From assembly GCA_023079485.1 (NCBI GenBank), contig CM041083.1, positions 142,490,052-142,554,051 on the forward strand: DNA of 64,000 bases, written 5' to 3'. Numbering within the stretch: position 1 is the stretch's first letter; every line of letters begins with the position of its first letter. The translations under genes and the position numbers were made by a program. The notes beneath the pieces were generated by a model. The model saw nothing but the letters and a program-made list of their open reading frames with translations, searched no databases and was not told the origin of the DNA. Positions 55,701 through 60,925 of the stretch are shown piece after piece. The stretch comes from Archilochus colubris (lineage: Eukaryota > Chordata > Aves > Apodiformes > Trochilidae).

Positions 55701-56012
55701 TAAAAGGCTCAGCCTTAGCTCCACTGCAAAGCTTCTTTGTTCAGCGAAGGCAACTAGAGAAATCAGAGAATTCACTGTCAAAGTCTTAACAACATGGACT
55801 ACAACAAAAACTCTGAAATGCTGCATTTGTTGGTTTTATCACAAGTACAGCAACAGTCATAAAATAACATTTATGTGAACTGAAGGCAATCTGAAACAAA
55901 CATCAAGACAGAGCAGAGCCAACTTACCTGCAGTCACCTTATTTAAAGCCACGAGAGAGCTGAGAACTTTGCTGAAATTCTGTCCCTGATACAGGTCATT
56001 TGCATCAAAAGT
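1621..56012 (-). CDS. ARHGEF7: ARHGEF7 (beta-PIX) gene, 16 internal coding exons, partial at both ends
   Basis: Rho-family guanine nucleotide exchange factor for Rac1 and Cdc42. It forms a cytoplasmic and focal-adhesion complex with GIT1/GIT2 and PAK kinases that controls cell spreading, migration and synaptic structure (family knowledge). Sixteen minus-strand exons, all with GT-AG borders, join into one frame of 627 codons plus one base. Domain order is CH (C-terminal part), serine-rich linker, SH3, DH, PH, proline-rich region and GIT-binding region, as in vertebrate beta-PIX. The SH3 starts MTDNSN, and the DH and PH sequence follows beta-PIX more closely than the paralogue ARHGEF6 (alpha-PIX), as recalled rather than aligned. 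Missing from the window are the first CH exon(s) and promoter (beyond 64000) and the terminal exons with the coiled coil and PDZ ligand (before base 1). Short isoforms are known to start at the Met at 49584, so the two exons above it belong only to CH-containing isoforms. Confidence 0.97.
1711..4385 (-). other. ARHGEF7: ARHGEF7 intron, 2.7 kb
   Basis: AT-rich intron containing the TG/TA microsatellite at 2108-2162. No exon-like segment was recognised. The 111-codon opening at 2694-3029 has no domain features. Confidence 0.75.
2108..2162. repeat. TG/TA dinucleotide microsatellite with self-complementary arms
   Basis: A run of TGTG, then TATATATA, then ACACACAC. The TG arm and the CA arm are complementary, so it can fold on itself. 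Likely polymorphic. Confidence 0.85.
4386..4479 (-). CDS. ARHGEF7: ARHGEF7 exon: basic, phosphorylated start of GIT-binding region
   Basis: 94 bases encoding [17 protein letters not shown], then [14 protein letters not shown] and one base of Ser. In short-isoform numbering the Ser in RKPSDEE is Ser516 and the split Ser is Ser525, followed by Thr526 in the next exon. Ser516 and Thr526 are reported PKA/CaMK sites regulating exchange activity. The residue at 522 is Leu where recalled human has Ser. The basic cluster [12 protein letters not shown] could contact acidic lipids. The acceptor is CACACAG and the donor GTAAGA. Confidence 0.96.
4480..6416 (-). other. ARHGEF7: ARHGEF7 intron, 1.9 kb
   Basis: AT-rich intron without recognisable genes or repeats. 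A short CACAGAATCACAGAATG string near 6259 resembles the antisense end of a CR1 element but is too short to call. Confidence 0.75.
6417..6641 (-). CDS. ARHGEF7: ARHGEF7 exon: proline-rich region
   Basis: The longest coding exon here, at 225 bases and 75 whole codons. Runs visible are [51 protein letters not shown] and [17 protein letters not shown]. This is the low-complexity Pro/His/Ser region after the PH domain, with PPKTPKP and PPLRP motifs that could serve as SH3 ligands. It ends just before the GIT-binding region. It is almost identical to mammals over its last 50 codons, which is notable for a segment without a fold. The donor is GTGAGA and the acceptor TTGACAG. Reading past the donor gives VRCGSPQ..., which is intron. 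Confidence 0.97.
6642..7286 (-). other. ARHGEF7: ARHGEF7 intron, 0.6 kb
   Basis: Short AT-rich intron. Nothing further was recognised. Confidence 0.75.
7287..7426 (-). CDS. ARHGEF7: ARHGEF7 exon: end of PH domain and start of proline-rich region
   Basis: 140 bases encoding the split Gly, [18 protein letters not shown], then [16 protein letters not shown], then [12 protein letters not shown]. The C-terminal PH helix, with its invariant Trp in [10 protein letters not shown], is present and is followed by the Pro/Ser/Thr-rich tail. Asn for Ser at the start (GNMIER), His for Gln in LHEW and Thr for Ser in VTTVG differ from recalled human. The acceptor is CACCTAG and the donor GTAAGA. Confidence 0.96.
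7427..8752 (-). other. ARHGEF7: ARHGEF7 intron, 1.3 kb, containing a CR1 fragment
   Basis: Holds the decayed minus-strand CR1 fragment at 8493-8685, close to the acceptor side of the following PH exon. The 166-codon plus-strand opening at 8226-8726 runs through this repeat and is not a gene. Confidence 0.75.
8493..8685 (-). mobile_element. CR1 LINE 3' fragment (old)
   Basis: On the plus strand it begins with an ACCACAGAATG string and continues through a 'tggaagggacttctgtaggtcat' region to 'ccagtgcttggtgaccctcacactgaagatttttttcc'-like sequence. That is the usual order of an antisense CR1 3' end, with the tail first and then the end of ORF2. It is clearly diverged, so this is an old insertion in the same orientation as ARHGEF7. 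Confidence 0.75.
8753..8831 (-). CDS. ARHGEF7: ARHGEF7 exon: PH domain, part 3
   Basis: 79 bases encoding [18 protein letters not shown], then HKNAFEIS and one base of Gly. It covers the middle strands of the PH domain. Lys replaces Arg in NHKNAF. The acceptor follows an uninterrupted T tract on the coding strand and reads TTTTAG. The donor is GTATTA. A decayed CR1 fragment ends about 70 bases away in the downstream intron (8493-8685). Confidence 0.95.
8832..12090 (-). other. ARHGEF7: ARHGEF7 intron, 3.3 kb
   Basis: AT-rich intron with a small CR1 remnant at 11041-11097. Several overlapping small openings between 9632 and 10813 show no family features. Confidence 0.75.
11041..11097 (-). mobile_element. 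CR1 LINE 3'-end remnant
   Basis: About 57 bases reading CACAGAATCACTTTG, then 'ttggaaaagaccttgaggattatcaagtcca'. This matches the antisense 3' end of a CR1 subfamily common in birds. No ORF2 sequence follows, so only the terminus survives. Confidence 0.65.
12091..12177 (-). CDS. ARHGEF7: ARHGEF7 exon: PH domain, part 2
   Basis: 87 bases, 29 whole codons: [18 protein letters not shown], then [11 protein letters not shown]. The beta strands [14 protein letters not shown] and the [10 protein letters not shown] turn are PH-domain core. Ile replaces Val in FPNILL. The acceptor is AATAAG, preceded by a run of T, and the donor is GTAAAG. Phase 0 on both sides. The gap between AGSE of the previous exon and EKNER matches vertebrate beta-PIX exactly, so no exon is missing here. 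Confidence 0.96.
12178..14001 (-). other. ARHGEF7: ARHGEF7 intron, 1.8 kb
   Basis: Very AT-rich intron with short A and T runs. No repeat family or exon-like segment was recognised. Confidence 0.75.
14002..14148 (-). CDS. ARHGEF7: ARHGEF7 exon: end of DH domain and start of PH domain
   Basis: 147 bases, 49 whole codons: [17 protein letters not shown], then [16 protein letters not shown], then [16 protein letters not shown]. The basic RKRKELELQ helix closes the DH domain. The [18 protein letters not shown] strand opens the PH domain, which binds phosphoinositides and shapes the DH surface. Cys in IRCW (Asn in recalled human) and Glu for Asp after WEG are lineage differences. The acceptor is TTGTTAG and the donor GTAATG. 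Phase 0 at both ends. Confidence 0.96.
14149..15322 (-). other. ARHGEF7: ARHGEF7 intron, 1.2 kb
   Basis: Contains an A/C-rich simple tract at about 14730-14805. Otherwise featureless. Confidence 0.75.
15323..15382 (-). CDS. ARHGEF7: ARHGEF7 exon: DH domain, 20-codon exon
   Basis: A 60-base symmetric exon (phase 0 on both sides) encoding [20 protein letters not shown]. It lies between the catalytic helix and the last DH helix. Pro for Thr and Pro for Gln versus recalled human give two prolines in DYHPDRPD, probably a surface loop. The acceptor is TTTTAG and the donor GTAAGA. Skipping it would not shift the frame but would remove part of the DH bundle, so skipped transcripts would be expected to be inactive. 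Confidence 0.95.
15383..16267 (-). other. ARHGEF7: ARHGEF7 intron, 0.9 kb
   Basis: AT-rich intron between two DH exons. Nothing further was recognised. Confidence 0.75.
16268..16406 (-). CDS. ARHGEF7: ARHGEF7 exon: DH domain catalytic core (Leu238/Leu239)
   Basis: 139 bases encoding a split Ser, [17 protein letters not shown], then [18 protein letters not shown], then [11 protein letters not shown]. This is the most conserved DH region (CR3), with the [18 protein letters not shown] helix that binds the GTPase. In short-isoform numbering the Leu pair falls at 238 and 239. Changing these two residues is the standard way to abolish exchange activity, and both are intact here. Two differences from the recalled human sequence, Val for Thr and Asn for Ser, sit in the loop before SPGI. 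The acceptor is ACACAG and the donor GTATAT, weaker than its neighbours. Phase 0 follows. Confidence 0.97.
16407..26021 (-). other. ARHGEF7: ARHGEF7 intron, 9.6 kb, the longest internal intron
   Basis: Holds a plus-strand CR1 at 23527-23722, a 19-base A run at about 21588, and a GC-rich island at about 21115-21345 (see findings). No exon was recognised; the DH sequence is continuous across it. Confidence 0.75.
23527..23722 (+). mobile_element. CR1 LINE 3' end, 5'-truncated, plus strand
   Basis: Encodes the last part of CR1 ORF2, recognisable from 'tggaatgggctgccca' and 'ccctggagatatttaaaaag'. It is followed by the conserved 3' UTR ('gaggtcccttccaaccca') and three copies of ATTCTATG at the end. 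Severe 5' truncation is normal for CR1. It is opposite in orientation to ARHGEF7 and closely related to the copy at 37226-37604. Confidence 0.93.
26022..26144 (-). CDS. ARHGEF7: ARHGEF7 exon: DH domain, part 3
   Basis: 123 bases encoding a split Lys, [18 protein letters not shown], then [18 protein letters not shown], then LTEHS. These are mid-DH helices. The core pattern [12 protein letters not shown] and the [10 protein letters not shown] loop match beta-PIX, with Ser for Thr and Ala for Thr changes in MKSLYLAY. The acceptor reads GTTTTAG and the donor GTACGT. It enters and leaves with two bases of a split codon. The next exon lies 9.6 kb away, across the longest internal intron. Confidence 0.96.
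27419..27975 (-). mobile_element. CR1 LINE ORF2 fragment, minus strand, truncated at both ends
   Basis: Read on the minus strand, broken frames show CR1 ORF2 motifs in order: [14 protein letters not shown], then [42 protein letters not shown] and [20 protein letters not shown], then the region before '[10 protein letters not shown]'. Frameshifts and stops interrupt it, so it is dead. It lacks the usual 3' UTR and ATTCTATG tail at the 27419 side, which is unusual for CR1 because 3' ends are normally kept. It lies in the same orientation as ARHGEF7. Confidence 0.9.
31280..31345. repeat. A/C-rich simple repeat (AAAC-type)
   Basis: Repeated AAAC and AAACC units, imperfect. Low-complexity tract. 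Confidence 0.8.
34046..34141 (-). CDS. ARHGEF7: ARHGEF7 exon: DH domain, part 2
   Basis: 96 bases encoding a split Lys, [18 protein letters not shown], then [13 protein letters not shown] and two bases of Lys. It continues the DH helical bundle. The human counterpart, as recalled, reads LSSANISYL and EEICSF, so this short exon has several substitutions, including Cys to Ser before SFQQ. That makes it one of the more variable segments here. The donor is GTAAGT and the acceptor CTCCAG. Only 264 bases of intron separate it from the previous exon, the shortest intron in the window. Confidence 0.95.
34406..34500 (-). CDS. ARHGEF7: ARHGEF7 exon: DH domain, first helix
   Basis: 95 bases encoding [18 protein letters not shown], then [13 protein letters not shown], and two bases of a Lys codon. 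This is the start of the DH domain. The ILETENEY(A/S)KEL helix carries the invariant Glu that contacts switch 1 of the bound GTPase in DH proteins. Differences from the recalled human sequence are Ala for Ser, MLSN for VLST, and Gly for Thr before SEK. All lie outside the Glu-containing core. The acceptor is TATTATAG and the donor GTATGT. Confidence 0.96.
34501..41083 (-). other. ARHGEF7: ARHGEF7 intron, 6.6 kb, containing a CR1 copy
   Basis: Holds the plus-strand CR1 at 37226-37604. Just upstream, 36720-37000 is more GC-rich than the surrounding intron but shows no recognisable family. Otherwise AT-rich with A-runs near 35880, 36170 and 39108. Confidence 0.75.
37226..37604 (+). mobile_element. 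CR1 LINE 3' end with open ORF2 C-terminus, plus strand
   Basis: A 5'-truncated CR1 whose ORF2 tail is still open over about 95 codons. Visible pieces are [36 protein letters not shown] and [18 protein letters not shown]. It is followed by the 3' UTR 'gaggtcccttccaaccca' and two copies of ATTCTATG. The lack of stops suggests a younger insertion than the minus-strand copies. It shares its 3' half with the copy at 23527-23722. Confidence 0.94.
41084..41172 (-). CDS. ARHGEF7: ARHGEF7 exon: SH3-DH linker
   Basis: 89 bases encoding a split Glu, then [18 protein letters not shown], then [11 protein letters not shown]. It links the SH3 and DH domains. The last residues start the first DH helix (CR1 of the DH fold), and two SP motifs could be proline-directed phosphosites. 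The acceptor reads TTTCAG and the donor GTGAGT. It enters in phase 1 and leaves in phase 0. The flanking introns are the two longest on the 5' side of the DH exons (8.2 kb and 6.6 kb). The only change from the recalled mammalian sequence is Ser for Thr in TSAINK. Confidence 0.96.
41173..49385 (-). other. ARHGEF7: ARHGEF7 intron, 8.2 kb
   Basis: Mostly AT-rich. Contains a GC-rich island at 41815-42200, followed by an AATAAA, and a 17-base A run at about 41686. No exon was recognised. The 123-codon opening at 46682-47053 looks like chance. Confidence 0.75.
49386..49587 (-). CDS. ARHGEF7: ARHGEF7 exon: SH3 domain and alternative start Met
   Basis: This 202-base exon encodes Asp, then [17 protein letters not shown] through to NYVREIKSN, which is essentially the whole SH3 domain (about residues 6-65 of the short form). 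The ALYDY-like RAKYNF segment, the acidic RT loop (TNEDE), the WW pair at residues 43-44 and the FPSNYV strand are all visible. In this family the domain binds an unusual proline-arginine motif in PAK kinases, and Trp43 is required. The Met at 49582-49584 is the known start of the 646-residue isoforms. CH isoforms read through from the exon at 51989 in the same frame. The donor is GTGAGT. The open frame continues a little into the intron (FWSRVYF...), which is read-through and not protein. Confidence 0.98.
49588..51988 (-). other. ARHGEF7: ARHGEF7 intron upstream of the SH3 exon, 2.4 kb
   Basis: In mammals, short isoforms start at the Met of the SH3 exon from an alternative 5' exon. I could not identify such an untranslated exon or a CpG-rich promoter here. 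Plain AT-rich intron. Confidence 0.65.
51989..52119 (-). CDS. ARHGEF7: ARHGEF7 exon: serine-rich CH-SH3 linker
   Basis: Encodes a split Asp followed by 43 codons: [14 protein letters not shown], then [16 protein letters not shown], then LFQGQYRSL. This is the linker between the CH and SH3 domains of long beta-PIX isoforms. It is rich in Ser and basic residues and contains no known fold. The acceptor reads CTACAG and the donor GTAAGT. It enters in phase 1 and leaves in phase 0, so the Leu codon is followed directly by Asp-Met of the SH3 exon. One position differs from the recalled human sequence (Ser for Thr in LHSRT). A GC-rich patch lies about 600 bases 5' on the coding strand, at 52700-52900, and is not part of this exon. 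Confidence 0.95.
52120..55927 (-). other. ARHGEF7: ARHGEF7 intron, 3.8 kb, containing a CR1 fragment
   Basis: Holds the antisense CR1 at 53587-53800, a pyrimidine-rich patch at about 52470-52610 and a GC-rich patch at about 52700-52900. No exon was recognised. Confidence 0.75.
53587..53800 (-). mobile_element. CR1 LINE 3' fragment (old), minus strand
   Basis: Plus-strand reading begins 'tcacagaaccagagaatg', then 'gttggaagagccctctggag', a 'cagcaggttcacctggag' segment, 'ttctgaatgtccccagaga', 'ctctggacagcctctgcca' and 'ccctcaaagtaaccaagttc'. This is the standard antisense order of a CR1 3' UTR and ORF2 end. It is diverged, and similarity fades after about 53800. Confidence 0.85.
55928..56012 (-). 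CDS. ARHGEF7: ARHGEF7 exon: C-terminal part of CH domain (first visible exon)
   Basis: Encodes 28 codons plus one base, beginning [13 protein letters not shown] and ending LNKVTA. This is the last helical part of the single calponin-homology domain found only in long beta-PIX isoforms. An AG acceptor precedes the first base and a GTAAGT donor follows the last. The exon starts in phase 0 and leaves one base, which completes an Asp codon with the exon at 52119. The preceding exon, expected to end near the CH motif CGASLRLE, is not recognisable between 56013 and 64000, so the intron upstream is at least 8 kb. Compared with the human sequence as recalled, N becomes S after QNF and T becomes A before LNK. 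Both are conservative changes. Confidence 0.95.
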
Positions 56013-56154
56013 CTGAAACCAGAAGAACATGCAATAAGTTGTACAAACAAACCTTTAAACTAAGCATTTCTATGCTATCATGCAAACCATGGCTGCAGAA
56101 GCTATTGCCTGACCAAGGTACAGTCTTTCAGGGTCTGTTACAGACCAGTAAAGC

Positions 56155-56320
56155 CATGGGAGTTGGTTTTGGTTTTGTTTTTGTTGGGTTGTTGTGTTTT
56201 TTGTTGGTTTTTTTTTTTTGGGGGGGGGAGTGTTGCGTTTTCTTTTATTTGGTTTTGTTTTTGTTTTTTTTTAGTTTGTTGTGCTTTTTTAGTTTTTTGG
56301 TTTGTTTTTTTAGGGAAAAA
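56155..56320. repeat. T/G-rich low-complexity tract with a nine-G run
   Basis: About 165 bases made almost only of T and G on the plus strand, with runs of T up to a dozen and one run of nine G. On the ARHGEF7 sense strand it is A/C-rich. Confidence 0.85.
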
Positions 56321-58184
56321 TTTAAAACCCCACAAATAATTTTTAGATAGGAAGAGAATATAGAAACAGCTGCATTTGAGAAAAACAGAATAATATACAA
56401 GCTAAAATATCAAGTGTCATGTAAATTACAGGGAAGTTGAACAAAAACAATTATCAGAAGAAAGAAGCTCTCCTCAGACATCTCAGCCAAAAAAGATACT
56501 AGACACCATTACTCTTGGCATGCTCTTTCTGAAGCAACTCAAAGGCACTGTAACTGATTATTCCTAAAGTACTTTTTAAATTACTACAAATACATTAAAA
56601 AACACTACACCACAATACATGGCATCTCATTACAAGACACAGAGCAAAGCAGCATTCCTGATAATCAATGAATTTTACAGGTTAGATGGAGAATGAGGTT
56701 TGGGAAGGGATAAAAGCTGAGGGTTATTTGTATTTTTTAACTGTGGGAAAGGGATCCAAGCCTCAAACTATCTCATCGAAAACACTCCAGTAACTTACAA
56801 CTACTGGGTGATGACATTAAACATCTGGATTTTCAGGGGGAAAGAAGGAGATTAAAAAAAAAAAAAGAAAAAAAAAGAGACCCATAATATTTGCCTGAGG
56901 TAATGGAAACACTCATCCAAAGTCTCATGAAAACAGCTCTTGCAATAGATTCTGCATAGGTTGAAAGGCATCACAGTATTCCCTTGCTCAAGACTAGAAC
57001 GAGGATAATAATAGATAGCTATTACTGTTGTTTCAACTGATTTAAGAAACAAAGAGATTTGGTTTCCTGCAGTGTAGCAGTTTTTAATCTAAAAAGTCAA
57101 CAAAACCCTGCTTATTTTCTTAACAGACCCATCCCACAGGCATAATCAAAAAATCTGTACCACAGAAAGCAGCCTTCAGAGGCAAGAGATGAAAAATCTC
57201 TATTTCCATAGGAGAGGAGAGAAAGGGACAAGGAAACCAAAGGACCTAAGAGATGTGAAAATTTTCATGAAAGCTACCCAAACCACAGAAGGAGTTGCTA
57301 TACCAGTTTTGATACGTTATGTGATACACTGACAAAGGTAAAGCAGATTTAGAAGCATTTAATCCCATTAGAAACATTTAATCGCAATTTTGTTCCACAA
57401 GAGAAGAAACCTCCCAAAGCATACAGTATTTGAGGTACTTGGATATTTAACATGTACATTTCCCCCCCCCTCTCAGACTGGAGCTCATCTCTGGCCCCAG
57501 TGAGAAGAAGCTCTACCTTGGCTATACAGGTGCTGACATCCCTCAAGCTCAGGTAGTGTGAATGCAGCTCAGGAGAGCAATGCCACAAAACAGATGCAGA
57601 ATCAAGCAGTCAAACACTAATATACTCCAAGATGTTAATACTTTAAGTTAAATAACTATTTCATCAAGTTTCACTGGGCTACAGATAATGTAAAGACTAC
57701 TCTACTTGAAGCTGTAAGGAGAGCAACCAGGGATCTCTTGTGAACTTGGCAGGCTTCTCCTCAAACACGAGGAAGTATTCAAAGACTGTGTGCACAGAAA
57801 AGACATTAAACAAATAAGAGAATCCAGTTTTATAGAAAAAATAGATATGTGAAGTTTTATTAATAATGTAATACATAGAGCAGAGAAAATACACCAGTAA
57901 GGTGACAGCAGAATACATTAAACCTGGCTTAAATGCAAACACTATCAGCCTAATCACTGCTCAAACTGGGAGGCAGAGGGGAAATTAAGCTAAGGAACAA
58001 GAAAGCATCAGGAATATAAAATTTTGATCACTAGCTATATGCTTACTGTGGTAGTTTTAAACAGGAAAAATAAAAGTATGAACAAAATCATCAAATAATG
58101 ACCCTGGACCTTAAAAAGAAGAAATACAATATACACAGTCACTTGGGTGAACATCAGAACTGGATCAGAAAAGCACTAGGGAGA

Positions 58185-58232
58185 GGAAGAGAGAGAGAGA
58201 GAGAGAAAGAGGGAGAGGGAGGGAGAGAGAGA
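58185..58232. repeat. GA microsatellite
   Basis: GAGAGA repeats interrupted by AAAGAGG and GGGAGG. Purine-only on the plus strand, so triplex-prone and likely polymorphic. Confidence 0.85.
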
Positions 58233-58795
58233 ACTATTTCGAAAAGGAATGTTTAAGAAAAGCTTATAAGCTATAGATTAAACTTACAAAAAAAATTAAA
58301 AATCCTAAATCCATTTTAAGCTCACCTTCATTCTGGATTCTGATAGAGCCAAGAGCTCCCCACAGTCAGGCTAACCACCAAACAACAGGATGCAAAGAAG
58401 CCTCGTTTCCTGAGACTATAGGGATACCATGAACGATTTGATTGGCTCATCCCAACACATATAGTGCCATAAAAAGGGCTGTATCCAGGACACACATCCA
58501 GTCTGCTGCTTCACAGGAAACACCACAATGGGAGGATACGAGAAACATTTGCTTCCTTGTGATTTTACATGGAGCAATTCTGACAGGAAGCCACCCTCAG
58601 CACACTCGTGGCCAGTATGCTTATCAGTACCATTTGATGAAGGGGCAGTGCAACGTGACATCCTCCAGAGGGATTTTCTCTCAACATAACAGATGTTAAA
58701 CTAACCTAGAGACATAAAAACTGAGGGGGAAAGCTCAGGTGCTCTACAGTTTTGAGTCTAATTTTTTATGAACTCAACTACTCATTATATTAAAA

Positions 58796-58905
58796 AAAAA
58801 AAAAGAACACCAAAACCAACCAAAAAAACCACAAACACACACTCAACACCCAAAACCAACCAAAAAAAACAAACACACTCAACACCACAAGTCCTCACAA
58901 AATAA
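58796..58905. repeat. A/C-rich tandem duplication, unit about 40 bases
   Basis: An A-run is followed by two imperfect copies of a unit beginning CAAAACCAACCAAAAAA and ending CACTCAACACC. The plus strand has almost no G or T. Confidence 0.75.
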
Positions 58906-59689
58906 AAAATCCACTACCATACCAAATACTCACATCCTTCTACTGTCTTAGTTGAGGTTTACTCGTTTCACAAGATACACGAAAATTCCAAGGCTGAATT
59001 GAGATCCCAGTATCAAGCAAAGACATTTTTATATTGTACACTATGCCACATTTCAAAGTGTGCAGGTTAAATTATCATTTATACTACTAGCATAACCTAC
59101 TTCCTAAATAATGTCAGAAGTACAAAGTGAATTTGGACTTGTACATGTTCACAACAGCTCCTGAAAACCTAAAAATGCAAACCTTTAGGGAGGATACTAC
59201 CTTGGAAATACTGAAATTTGTCTTTTAAACATTGTGACAGGCATATATAGATGAACAGACGATAAGCAAGGAAAAACTTCCAATACACCTTTGCTTTCCA
59301 GGCAAAAAATTCTGCAGACTCCCACCTATGATGTAGTTTACTCTCTTGTTGATCCAACCCTTTCCTTCATCCAAGACAGTTAGAAAAAAACATGAGTCAG
59401 GATTAAAGTATAAAACCATCAAAAATCACATCAGCTGAGGACCTAGCCAAGCCAAATCTTTGGAAGAAACTATTTAAATAAACCAGCTCTGTTTTTAAAT
59501 TCCATAGAACTGACCCCATGCAGTTACATATTATGTAAGAATTAATGTAAAAATCCACCTATTAAATACAGACCAAAATTGTATTAGAAGCCTCACTGGA
59601 AACACTTCACAATTCCTAAGTAATTAGCTCAGAATCAATGAACTTCAAACATAGCAGGCTCATCCCTGAATGCCTCTAACATTTTTCTC

Positions 59690-59960
59690 GCTTTCGTTGT
59701 GTCCTGGATTTCAGCTTAGGACACATCAATATCCCAGGCACATACAGGACCCTGTGGGCAGGCCAGACCAAACTGCTGAACAGCAAGGAGTCTTATGGGA
59801 TCTATAGCACTCAGGGGTATGCTGGTCCTTTTGGGCACAGGACACATCCTGATGACTGCATATTCCACAGATCCTGGCTTCCCTTTCCACACTGCCCCAA
59901 AATAAAAGCCTGGCTTTCAGTAACTATGCTTCCATTTTTTGCCCCTAGGATTTCAGTAGG
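59690..59960 (+). mobile_element. Possible decayed avian endogenous-retrovirus LTR
   Basis: Starts with TGTGTCCTGGATTTCAGCT, which resembles the 5' end of common avian ERV LTRs. A middle part has 'gaccaaactgctga' and a repeated 'ggacacatc' string, and an AATAAA lies near 59903. No primer-binding site, internal gene or paired LTR was seen, so at most this is a solo remnant. Recognition is by eye only. Confidence 0.35.
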
Positions 59961-60904
59961 ATGCAAACTGTATTGCTAACAACTTAATGTCTTCTTCCAG
60001 GCCATTAATAAGCTGCTAAATAACATGGTTGACTACCAATGCCAGCAACCCCCACCCACACCTTGCAACCAGTCTATATTTGCAATTATATTAAAACCTA
60101 TTAGCCATTTTCTTAATTCATTTCATGACACATTGATTTTTCCATCACTGACATTTATTAAGCACCAAACAAAAGTGTCTTAGATATGCATTTCATGCAC
60201 AGACTGGTTGTTCAACTACCAAATCCATCCTCTCATTTTAAAATAAGACTGACTTCTGTGTACATGCTTTTAAACTCTATCACATTCAAAATGGCCATAG
60301 TGATATATTCAGGTAATTTTAAGTCACCTAAAACACTAACTTCTCAGTAGATAGAGACTTCTGTTCAAAAGGCATTTATGAACTAATAGCAGTAAGGAAA
60401 TAAAACTAACACAGCAATGCTCAGCCCTCATATCCCCCCCAACAACCAGTATCTACTGAAATCAGAAAAACTGAGGAATTAGTGACAGGAAAAAGAAATA
60501 AACTAAGGTTGAGAATTTACCTTGCAAGAGCAGACTAAGGCATACAGAAAGCCTGCAGCAGTGTTCTTTTCTTCCAATTACTTTCAAGACCTCAGGTATC
60601 CTTTATGCTATTATACTCCCCCCTTCCAGCCTATTAAATTAGAAACCAGTTATATCCTGATAAGGCAAGTCTACAACTGGAGACAAGGGGGAAAAAAAAA
60701 AAAAAAATCAGGGGTGGTTTAGCCAGGCTTCCAGATACACACTTTTTCTTCAGATATCTCCTGCTAATATTAGCTTGCTTGTATCCTTAAACCCCCCGAG
60801 CCTAAATATGTCTCTAACAGCCATAGTAACAAAAGTTCATATACTAGTTAAGTGCAAAACAGATTTTTCCTTCATAAATATTTCCTTGCTAGAGCAGCAT
60901 CTTG

Positions 60905-60925
60905 AATATATATATATATATATAG
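60905..60925. repeat. TA dinucleotide microsatellite
   Basis: Short pure TA run of about ten units in intron. Confidence 0.85.

Noticed and set aside
56000..56350. 116-codon plus-strand frame that looks like a membrane protein
   Set aside because: The Phe/Leu/Val-rich part is just translation of the T/G low-complexity tract, and its start overlaps the opposite-strand CH exon.
58796..58905. Repeat array considered as CRISPR-like
   Set aside because: Only two imperfect A/C-rich units, no unique spacers, and a vertebrate genome context.
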